A stretch of 49,047 nucleotides of DNA, from positions 1 to 49,047 of the forward strand of contig JABRVX010000022.1 in NCBI GenBank assembly GCA_039961735.1, given 5' to 3'. This DNA is from Fimbriimonadia bacterium. Its GTDB lineage: Bacteria; Armatimonadota; Fimbriimonadia; Fimbriimonadales; JABRVX01. The translations under genes were made by a program, and so were the position numbers. Below, in pieces: positions 25,673-32,214 of this stretch. Numbering within the stretch: position 1 is the stretch's first letter; each line of letters begins with the position of its first letter. The notes beneath the pieces are model-generated. The model was not told the origin of the DNA. It saw nothing but the letters and a program-made list of their open reading frames with translations, and did no database searches.

Positions 25673-26133
25673 CGAACAACCTTTCCGAGAATGCGAACCA
25701 CGGGCACGGGACCGAAGCGCCGGCTGTCGTCGCTCTCGGCCAGGTTATCACCGAGCACGAATACGTGGCCGGGAGGCACCATCATCGGCATCCTCCCGGG
25801 GGCGAGGGAACCCGGGACCCAATCCCCTGGCAGTGCCACAACACGCTTGATAAGGAAGCCAGCGTGCGGTCCTTCGTTGTCGCGAATGACCACCACGTCG
25901 TCTCTGTTGGGTTCCCCGAATAGCCAGAAGGCTCGCGTTACCAAGAGCCGCTCGCCGGAGTGGAAGTTCGGCTCCATGGACCGGCCTTCGACGACGACGG
26001 TTTGGAAGTTCAGATAAGTGAACACGGACAGTGCGAGAAGCAGAACCAGGGTCACGATAGGCGCGGGACGGCGCCGCTCGGGGCGCGGCGGCAGTTCGGG
26101 CGGGCTGACCCTACTGAGTTCGATCAGCTTCAT
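25669..26133 (-). CDS. lepB: Signal peptidase I
   Basis: Membrane-bound serine/lysine protease removing Sec signal peptides. 154 residues, at the short end for the family (Gram-positive-like size). One membrane helix (about 25-45), then VEGRSMEPNF with catalytic Ser52, GFLIKRVVALPGDW with catalytic Lys96, and box E VFVLGDNLAESDDSRRFGPV. The ATG at 26133 is preceded by no Shine-Dalgarno; a TACTAT box ends 8 bases before it, suggesting a leaderless message. The upstream frame to 26469 is not conserved. Confidence 0.92.
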   Translation of the reverse strand: MKLIELSRVSPPELPPRPERRRPAPIVTLVLLLALSVFTYLNFQTVVVEGRSMEPNFHSGERLLVTRAFWLFGEPNRDDVVVIRDNEGPHAGFLIKRVVALPGDWVPGSLAPGRMPMMVPPGHVFVLGDNLAESDDSRRFGPVPVVRILGKVVR

Positions 26134-26141
26134 CTCGCATA

Positions 26142-26147
26142 ATAGTA
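26142..26147 (-). promoter_or_regulatory. Candidate -10 box of lepB
   Basis: TACTAT on the minus strand, 8 bases before the lepB ATG. With initiation about 7 bases downstream the transcript would begin at or next to the ATG. No good -35 was found. Confidence 0.4.
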
Positions 26148-26190
26148 CGACGCGGACGCGGAGACGTTCGCGCAGCACGGAGGCATGACC

Positions 26191-26700
26191 TTGGGCAGTT
26201 TCGCAGAATCTCTTGGTATTGGGACGAATAACCTGGCCGCATGGCTTATGGCGGTGATCTTGGTCCAGGCGATCTCCCTGGTGGCGCTCGCTGTGCTGTG
26301 GAGACGCACGGCCGGCTCGGCACGGAGATGGGATGGACTGCTCGAGGGTGCCGAAGGTCTGGGAGCCGTGGAGATGCTTCAGCGCCACTTGCAGACGCTT
26401 CGGGAGCATGAGGACCGCCTGGCCAGGGGGGACGCTCGGGTGGACGCGCTCTCCTCGCGTCTCGCACACTCGGTGCGCCGGATCGGACTGGTGAAGTACG
26501 ACGCTTTCGAGGACGTTGGCGGCAAGCAGAGCTTCACCCTCGCCCTGATGGACGACGCCGGGAACGGCACCGTTCTGACGAGTCTGATTGGCAGGAATGA
26601 GTGCCGGGTGTTCGCTAAGAGGCTCGAAGGCGGCCGCGCCGATGTGGCTACGACGGCGGAAGAGGACGCCGCGATTGCCGCGGCAGGGAGATGGGACTGA
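26191..26700 (+). CDS. DUF4446 family protein
   Basis: About 169 residues: one N-terminal membrane helix (about 15-38 from the first possible start), a short helical linker with a coil, then the DUF4446 core VRRIGLVKYDAFEDVGGKQSFTLALMDDAGNGTVLTSLIGRNECRVFAKRLEGG. Function unknown; typically a single-pass membrane protein. The ATG at 26185 has GGAGG only one base upstream, whereas the TTG at 26191 has it at 7 bases, so TTG is favoured. It overlaps the ECF sigma gene by 10 bases. Confidence 0.85.
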   Translation: MGSFAESLGIGTNNLAAWLMAVILVQAISLVALAVLWRRTAGSARRWDGLLEGAEGLGAVEMLQRHLQTLREHEDRLARGDARVDALSSRLAHSVRRIGLVKYDAFEDVGGKQSFTLALMDDAGNGTVLTSLIGRNECRVFAKRLEGGRADVATTAEEDAAIAAAGRWD

Positions 26701-27293
26701 GGCCCCCGAGACCCGAACACGAAGCCGAGCTAATCCTGCGGGCGCAGCAGGGCGAACGGTCGGCCTTCGACGGTTTGGTAGCCCTTTACCAAAACCGCAC
26801 GTATCAGTTCGCCCTACGGCTCTGCGGGAACCCCGACGACGCCGCGGACTTGGTAGCGGATACCTTCATTCGTGCCTTCCGCGCCATCCGGAGCTTTCGC
26901 AGCGATGCTGCGCTCTCGACGTGGCTGTTCAAGATACTGTCTAACGTGTATCTGGACATGAGCCGGCGCGAGCGACACCGAAGGCACGTCTCGCTGGAAG
27001 CCGCACAGGATCTCGGCGACAGCGAGGTGCACCGGCAGGTGGCCGACGAGGGCTCGGACCCCCAAGAACTGGCAGAGTTCTCAGAGCAGTCGAGGGCGCT
27101 CTTGAAGGCGATCCGTGAGCTCCCCCACGACCAGAGGCTGATGGTGCTGATGTATCACACCGAGGGCAAGTCCTATGAGGAGATCGCGGAGGCGGTCGGG
27201 CACCCCATCGGCACGGTCAAGAGCCGATTGCATCGGGCTCGCATGAACCTGAGAAAGATCCTGTCGGGACAGGCGGAACTTTTCCAGCCGTAG
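26691..27293 (+). CDS. ECF-type RNA polymerase sigma factor
   Basis: 200 residues, sigma-70 family group 4. Region 2 is at about 25-95 (FDGLVALYQNRTYQFALRLCGNPDDAADLVADTFIRAFRAIRSFRSDAALSTWLFKILSNVYLDM), with the core-binding and -10 recognition helices. Region 4 is at about 138-190 (LPHDQRLMVLMYHTEGKSYEEIAEAVGHPIGTVKSRLHRARMNLRK). No region 3 or 1.1. The zinc anti-sigma gene follows 35 bases later, the usual pairing. A GGGAG touches the ATG, so initiation may depend on coupling with the upstream gene. Confidence 0.94.
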   Translation: MGLRPPRPEHEAELILRAQQGERSAFDGLVALYQNRTYQFALRLCGNPDDAADLVADTFIRAFRAIRSFRSDAALSTWLFKILSNVYLDMSRRERHRRHVSLEAAQDLGDSEVHRQVADEGSDPQELAEFSEQSRALLKAIRELPHDQRLMVLMYHTEGKSYEEIAEAVGHPIGTVKSRLHRARMNLRKILSGQAELFQP

Positions 27294-27328
27294 CCGAGTC
27301 AGACGAGCAGAACCGGGAGATCGCGACT

Positions 27329-28204
27329 ATGAACTGCGTACAGGCTCGAGATCGATTCTCCGAATACCGCGAAGGCAACCTCTCCGAGGGTCTTGCGGGT
27401 CATCTGCGTCGCCACATGGAAACCTGCGCGGAGTGCAGGGCCGCCTTTGCCGAGTTCGAGCGAGTGTGGCAGATGCTCGGCGAGATCGAAGAGGCCCCGA
27501 TCCCCGACAATCTCGACTATTACATCCGGGCCCGGATCAGTAACGATGCTCTGCAGGCGCGCGAGGCGGCTCGCGGAAGCTGGCTTCGTTGGGTCCGGAA
27601 TGTGACCGCCGTGGGCGCGGTGGCAGCCGTGCTCGTGATTGCCTACATGAACGTGGTTCCCGAGGGATTGCAGATAAGCGGCCTATTCGGCAGGACGGAG
27701 GAACCGACGCCGTTAGACGTCACCGTCCAATCCCTTTCCTGGAACGAGCGTGCGCCCGCCCTCGAGATCACGGCGAATACCGCGACCGATGTCCGGCTGC
27801 AGCAGTTGTCGGGATATGGCGACGCGAGCGAAGTGGACTCGTTTCGCGTCGGCAAAGACAAGACCGTCCGTGTTGCGCTGAAGAGCTTGGCAGACGCTTC
27901 TCGACCAACTGTGCTGTGGGTTACCACAACGACGGACGGGCGCGACCAGATGGAGTTCTACGTTCTTCCATTCGGCCCGGCTGTGAAAGCCGAGGTGGTT
28001 ACTGGTGAGGCGTTGTCCGTGCTGCTAACGGCGGCTTCGCACTATGACGTGCCGATCGTTGTTCGATGGACCGTGCCGAGCGGTCAACTGTTGGTGGATT
28101 GCCGTTCGGGGTCCATCCAGGAAGCCCTGCGGCAAGCGAAGGGCTTGGAGGATTGGGTCGCGGAGCGGATGGGCGATTTCGTGGAACTGCGACCTAACAG
28201 ATGA
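27329..28204 (+). CDS. Zinc anti-sigma factor with C-terminal STN-like domain
   Basis: 291 residues. The N-terminal zinc-finger anti-sigma domain has H29-x3-C33-x2-C36 (with Cys3 as a possible fourth ligand) and binds the sigma factor encoded just upstream. A membrane helix follows at about 92-110. The outer part is beta-rich (about 125-220), and the last 65 residues (LSVLLTAASHYDVPIVVRW, then SIQEALRQAKGLEDWVAERMGDFVELRP) follow the STN pattern: helix, V-V strand, amphipathic helix, final strand. STN is known in secretins and in the signalling domains of TonB-dependent transducers, so an envelope-sensing role is inferred. GGGAG lies 9 bases before the ATG. Confidence 0.88.
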   Translation: MNCVQARDRFSEYREGNLSEGLAGHLRRHMETCAECRAAFAEFERVWQMLGEIEEAPIPDNLDYYIRARISNDALQAREAARGSWLRWVRNVTAVGAVAAVLVIAYMNVVPEGLQISGLFGRTEEPTPLDVTVQSLSWNERAPALEITANTATDVRLQQLSGYGDASEVDSFRVGKDKTVRVALKSLADASRPTVLWVTTTTDGRDQMEFYVLPFGPAVKAEVVTGEALSVLLTAASHYDVPIVVRWTVPSGQLLVDCRSGSIQEALRQAKGLEDWVAERMGDFVELRPNR

Positions 28205-28242
28205 CTCTCTCTCCTTCTCTCTAATCAAGTAGAGCAGCGAAC

Positions 28243-28274
28243 GGCCCCCGTGGATTCAGCCCTCCGCGGGGGCC
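28243..28274. terminator. Strong GC hairpin between convergent genes
   Basis: Arms GGCCCCCG (28243-28250) and CGGGGGCC (28267-28274), extended inward by TGGA/TCCG-type pairing, between the convergent anti-sigma and isochorismatase genes. No run of T follows on either strand, so it may act as a bidirectional end or pause only. Confidence 0.5.
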
Positions 28275-28285
28275 AAGCATTGTAA

Positions 28286-28852
28286 TTACTCCAATCCCTT
28301 CACCAACTCCAGAATCTGTTTGAACTCGGGCGTGCCGCTCTGATACAGCCACTCGTACACGACGCTCTCGCTGTTGGTGAGAATCGCGCCGGCATTAGCC
28401 ATACGATGGAGGGCGTACTTGTGGTTCTTCTTCCCCCTTGCGGATACGGCATCCGTCGGGATGCCGACGGTGTAGCCGGCGTGAAGCAGATCGTGCGCCG
28501 TTTGGTTGATGCAGATGTGCGTCTCGATGCCGCATAGCACCACCTGGCGCCGTCCGCTGGCCTGAAGGTCCATCGCGAACTTCTCGGCGCCGTAGCAGCT
28601 GAAGCATAGCTTGTCGGTGGGCAGGCAGTCCTCCGGCAGCACTTCCTGAATCTCGGGGACCATGCCTCCCATTCTCGTGGCGTATTGCAGCGTTGCGAGA
28701 ATGGGGATGCTCATCACGCGCGCGGCCTGGATGAGGAAACGTGACCGGCGAACGACGCGGTCCTTGTCATCGCAGGGGTCGAGGAAGGGCTTCTGGATGT
28801 CCACCACGACCAGAGCGGAGGCGTCCTTGTCGAAGAGCTGAGGGTGTCGCAT
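28286..28852 (-). CDS. Isochorismatase-family cysteine hydrolase
   Basis: 188 residues of the isochorismatase/nicotinamidase superfamily. The catalytic triad is visible: Asp18 in ALVVVDIQKPF, Lys in TDKLCFSCYGAEKF, and the nucleophile Cys in VVLCGIETHICINQTAHDLL. AGYTVGIPTDAVSARGKKNHKYALHRM fits the YcaC/hydrolase type; the Leu-Pro-x-D metal motif of nicotinamidases is not obvious. Substrate unknown; no pyridine-nucleotide or siderophore genes are adjacent. The upstream gap carries a hairpin repeat. Confidence 0.85.
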   Translation of the reverse strand: MRHPQLFDKDASALVVVDIQKPFLDPCDDKDRVVRRSRFLIQAARVMSIPILATLQYATRMGGMVPEIQEVLPEDCLPTDKLCFSCYGAEKFAMDLQASGRRQVVLCGIETHICINQTAHDLLHAGYTVGIPTDAVSARGKKNHKYALHRMANAGAILTNSESVVYEWLYQSGTPEFKQILELVKGLE

Positions 28853-28929
28853 GGCTACCAGTTTGGCTCAGTCGGGAGCCGCGGAGCAAGCCAGCGCCGT
28901 AGAGGTAGGGAATGCGGGTAGCAATGCGG

Positions 28930-28970
28930 GGTTGGCTCAGTGGGTTCCCGCCTTCGCGGGAACGCCAACC
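28930..28970. repeat. Extended GC-rich hairpin repeat
   Basis: Core stem GTTCCCGC (28944-28951)/GCGGGAAC (28956-28963), loop CTTC; outer arms GGTTGGC (28930-28936) and GCCAACC (28964-28970) separated by a one-sided 7-base bulge. The core is the ATTCCCGC-type palindrome of 15386-15405 in the opposite orientation with a compensated base pair. Confidence 0.65.
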
Positions 28971-28994
28971 TCTGTGCAACGGTGCCGGGCAGCC

Positions 28995-29738
28995 CTACGA
29001 GAGTGGCAGAAGGCGATAGGAGGTGAGGCGCACGGGAGGGCCGAGCATGAGAACGGCCTCTCCCACGCAGCGCCCGTGGGAGCCCGCTTGAACGATGGGC
29101 ACGCCGTCTTCCATCTCGGGCTCCGTCAGCGCGTCGTGCGAGTGGCCACCGACGATGAGGTCGAAGCCCAGACCTGCTGCCGCAATCTTGCGGTCCACTT
29201 TGAGTCCCACGTGTGTCAGTGCGATCAGGACATCGCACCTGTCCCGCAACTCGGGCGCAAATCGTACTGCCGATGCTACTGGGTCTTCGAACAGGAAGTT
29301 GCTGAGTGCGGACGCCACCATGCGAGGCGTGACCATCGGCACCGACAGCCCCAGCACTCCGATCGTGACCATCCCAAGACGCAGCAGAGCGTATGGTGCC
29401 AGCCTCGGTTCCGCGGGACGCTGAACGTACATGTTGGCGCAGAGCACCGGCATCGGGGCGCCTTTGAGCTTGGCGCGAAGTCCGCCCTCCGTCACGTGAA
29501 ACTCTCGGTTGCCGAGCGTGAGTGCGTCGTAGCCGGCCACCTCCATTCGTTGCCACACGGGCTCGGGGCGCAGCGGGATACCGACGTTGCCGGTGCGGAT
29601 CGCGTCGCCGGCGTCCAAGAGAAGTGTGCCGGTGCGTTCGGCCTTCAGGCGCGCAAGGTACTCGGCACCCGCATCGGACAGCTTGCCGTGCAGGTCGTTG
29701 GTGAACAGCACCCGAAGGTTGGACAGCTTACTCAACAA
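28995..29738 (-). CDS. 5'-nucleotidase-like metallophosphoesterase (altered active site)
   Basis: 247 residues covering only the N-terminal metallophosphatase domain of the UshA/5'-nucleotidase family; the C-terminal substrate-binding domain is absent. Metal ligands: FTNDLHGKL (Asp, His), LLLDAGDAI (Asp), ALTHVG (His) and VGGHSHDAL (His, His). The usual GNHE motif reads GNREF, replacing the His that normally stabilises the transition state. No signal peptide. It lies 15 bases after the large STN protein, so likely its operon partner. It may have weakened or altered phosphatase activity. Confidence 0.82.
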   Translation of the reverse strand: MLSKLSNLRVLFTNDLHGKLSDAGAEYLARLKAERTGTLLLDAGDAIRTGNVGIPLRPEPVWQRMEVAGYDALTLGNREFHVTEGGLRAKLKGAPMPVLCANMYVQRPAEPRLAPYALLRLGMVTIGVLGLSVPMVTPRMVASALSNFLFEDPVASAVRFAPELRDRCDVLIALTHVGLKVDRKIAAAGLGFDLIVGGHSHDALTEPEMEDGVPIVQAGSHGRCVGEAVLMLGPPVRLTSYRLLPLS

Positions 29739-29753
29739 TGGATTCGGCGTAGA

Positions 29754-32126
29754 TCACGGTTCCTCGTCCTCGTACTCCCGCATCATCCGTTCCCTCTCCG
29801 CTTTCGACTTCTCAATAAGTCGCCTCACATCCGGCGGCGGGTCCTTCGGGTCGAAGGACGAGTTGGGCACCTCGTGCGACACTCCCACGCGCACGGCGAT
29901 CACCACCTCCGGCGCGAGGTGAACCCGGAAGTGGTAGTCCTCGAACACGACGCGTCCGAAGCGTGCACCGACACCGAATCGCCCCATCTCCTCGAGACTG
30001 TCCTCCATTCCGGACATCATGGCGGCAAACTGCGCCTCCGGCATCTCCATCCGGTACACTGTCTCGCCTCCTGCACCCATCGTGGCGGCCATGTAGAAGC
30101 CGTTCGTGGTCTTTCTTTCCAGTGAGACGGCGACGGGCATCGGCGTTTTGTCTGGGATGTACTCCGTCCAGTCATACGGCTCGGGGGGTGCGGCCTCACC
30201 CGGCTGCGGTAAAGGCGTTCCCAGCGGCTCCGGTTCGAAATCCCATTCCTGGAACAGCCTCATGCCGCCGGTTTCCGAGTACCGCTTTACGAGGGTGTGG
30301 ATCGCATCGCGCGCGGCAGGTGTCATTACCTGGAGAGGGATACGCCCTCCACTGACGAGGGCGTTCCGCTGGGCCGCACTCAGTCCGCCCCACATTCGAA
30401 GAACGGAACGCGAGGACGCGTCTGCCAGCGAGGCAGCCGTTCGGCTTTGGGCCAAGAACCCGGTCAGCGTCCAAGGCCCACTGCCCTCGAACTGCTCTTC
30501 AGTCAGGCTGGATGCGATCTGCACGAGCTCGTCGAAGGACATCTCAGCGCCGTAGCCGACATTCTGAAGCCTGGCGTACACTGCAGGTGGGATCTGCCTC
30601 GGACGCCAGTACGCCCAGTCGGAAGTGCGAAGAGTGATCCAGCCATCCTCGAACTTCCACTCGATGCTGCCGGAGGCCTTTAGCGTGTCCAGCAGGCGGC
30701 CCACCTGCTGCTCTCCGCGCGCCATGGGGCCAAAGGGAGCCTCGAACTCCATGGCAGACGTACCGATGTACGCGTCGGAGATCAGGCAGACACCCGCGCT
30801 CTCGGCGATAGCGTGACGGACCGGGGTAACCAGCACGCTGAATAACCCCTGCTTCCGAAAGCCTTGGAGCACGTTCATCATGCTCTCAGCCTGCTCCCCT
30901 TCGTCCAGTGAGTCGAGACCGCGGAACATCTGTGGGACCTTGACCGGCTTGCCGAGCACCGGATCGTGGCTGTAGTCCTTCTCGGTCTTCAGGGTATCGC
31001 CTGCCTCGTCGTCGCCTTCACGATTGCGTCGTGCGTATCGGCTCTCGGCGCCGAAACCGTATTCGGAGTAATACAGTGGAGTCCGGCGCGCGTCCATCGC
31101 GATCAGCTTGGCCTGCACCATACCACTTCTGCCACTGACACCGAAGTAGCTGCTCCCGCCAGCTGGCATGTACAGGGTGATGGACACGATCGCCACGTTC
31201 TGGTGCGCCACCATCTCTTCGGGCCCGCCTTCGGTTGAGGGGCTGAAGCGGGGCATCGTGTCCCAGTGCAACCGCTGCTCCGCCGGAATCGCGTCCTGGT
31301 CCGATTCTTCGTTGGGTCCACCGGACGAGTTGGGTTCTTGGGACATTCGAAGCCACTCGCGGGTGTTCGCGACCCACGAGCCGGGCAAGCGGCCTTGTGT
31401 GGTACGCGGGGTCGTGCAGAAGGAGAGCGGCGTGCCGGATGCGAGCTGCATCCACTCCCTGTCGCCCAACGTGGAGATGAACTGGACCACAGCGCGCCGG
31501 TCGGGCTGCAGGAATTGGCCGAACTCCCCCTCCTCTTTACCCTGCCACTCTCGGTAGGCCTTCTCCTCCGGTGTTTCGCGCCACGGCTCGTCTGGATTAC
31601 GCGACTCGTGGAGCTTCTGCCAATCCACTTTGGGTTCTTGGCGATACCATTCGAGCAGTTTTGTGCGGTACGTCGCGAGGTCGTGTTCGGTGAGCGCCGC
31701 TTCCTTTGCAATTGCCTTGCGAAGCGGCTCGATGCGCGCGAGCTCTTGTTGGGAACGCAGCTTGGCTTCTGCGGCGACCGACTCGGAAGACTGGGTGAGG
31801 AGGTACTGCTTGCCGGTTCCCGCTGTCTGCACCTGCCAGGTGAAACCAAAGTGCGCCGCGAGTTTCAGGAGCACTTCTGCATAACTCTTCTCTCGAGCGA
31901 CGAGGATCACCATATCGTTGGCCACTCGGTTCCCTGCAGCGATATTCACACCGGTTTCCTTCGCGATGGCAGCGAGCAGGTCCGATATCGGAAGCGCGTC
32001 GAACTTGCGGCTGAACACCGCTTGCAGTTTGGGCTCTGCGCGAATCTGGTCCTCGGCGGTCTGGGCAGCCGAAGAGGTTGCACCCACACTGAGCACAGCC
32101 AATAGGATGGGCCATCGAGATAGCAT
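29754..32126 (-). CDS. Secreted STN-domain protein of unknown function, paralogue 1
   Basis: 790 residues. The ATG at 32126 is chosen because GGGGAGGG lies 5 bases upstream and a signal peptide follows directly (LSRWPILLAVLSVGATSSAA, cleavage near residue 21). An STN-like domain spans about 41-112 (LPISDLLAAIAKETGVNIAAGNRVANDMVILVAREKSYAEVLLKLAAHFGFTW). A second, similar segment occurs at about 430-508 (VRHAIAESAGVCLISDAYI...RLLDTLKASGSIEWKFEDGWITLRT). The middle is beta-rich; the C-terminus is acidic/basic helical. No known family for the full length. It is a tandem paralogue of the next gene and 15 bases from the phosphoesterase. Confidence 0.85.
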   Translation of the reverse strand: MLSRWPILLAVLSVGATSSAAQTAEDQIRAEPKLQAVFSRKFDALPISDLLAAIAKETGVNIAAGNRVANDMVILVAREKSYAEVLLKLAAHFGFTWQVQTAGTGKQYLLTQSSESVAAEAKLRSQQELARIEPLRKAIAKEAALTEHDLATYRTKLLEWYRQEPKVDWQKLHESRNPDEPWRETPEEKAYREWQGKEEGEFGQFLQPDRRAVVQFISTLGDREWMQLASGTPLSFCTTPRTTQGRLPGSWVANTREWLRMSQEPNSSGGPNEESDQDAIPAEQRLHWDTMPRFSPSTEGGPEEMVAHQNVAIVSITLYMPAGGSSYFGVSGRSGMVQAKLIAMDARRTPLYYSEYGFGAESRYARRNREGDDEAGDTLKTEKDYSHDPVLGKPVKVPQMFRGLDSLDEGEQAESMMNVLQGFRKQGLFSVLVTPVRHAIAESAGVCLISDAYIGTSAMEFEAPFGPMARGEQQVGRLLDTLKASGSIEWKFEDGWITLRTSDWAYWRPRQIPPAVYARLQNVGYGAEMSFDELVQIASSLTEEQFEGSGPWTLTGFLAQSRTAASLADASSRSVLRMWGGLSAAQRNALVSGGRIPLQVMTPAARDAIHTLVKRYSETGGMRLFQEWDFEPEPLGTPLPQPGEAAPPEPYDWTEYIPDKTPMPVAVSLERKTTNGFYMAATMGAGGETVYRMEMPEAQFAAMMSGMEDSLEEMGRFGVGARFGRVVFEDYHFRVHLAPEVVIAVRVGVSHEVPNSSFDPKDPPPDVRRLIEKSKAERERMMREYEDEEP

Positions 32127-32170
32127 CGGTTCCCTCCCCTGAACGAGCATCGAAAGGAGAATAGGCAACT

Positions 32171-32176
32171 AGTATA
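32171..32176 (-). promoter_or_regulatory. Candidate -10 box of STN paralogue 1
   Basis: TATACT on the minus strand, 44 bases before the ATG at 32126, in the 88-base gap between the two STN genes. No convincing -35. Confidence 0.35.
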
Positions 32177-32214
32177 CGCCGCAACGTGGGCTAGGGTGGC
32201 GTCGGCAACTGCCC

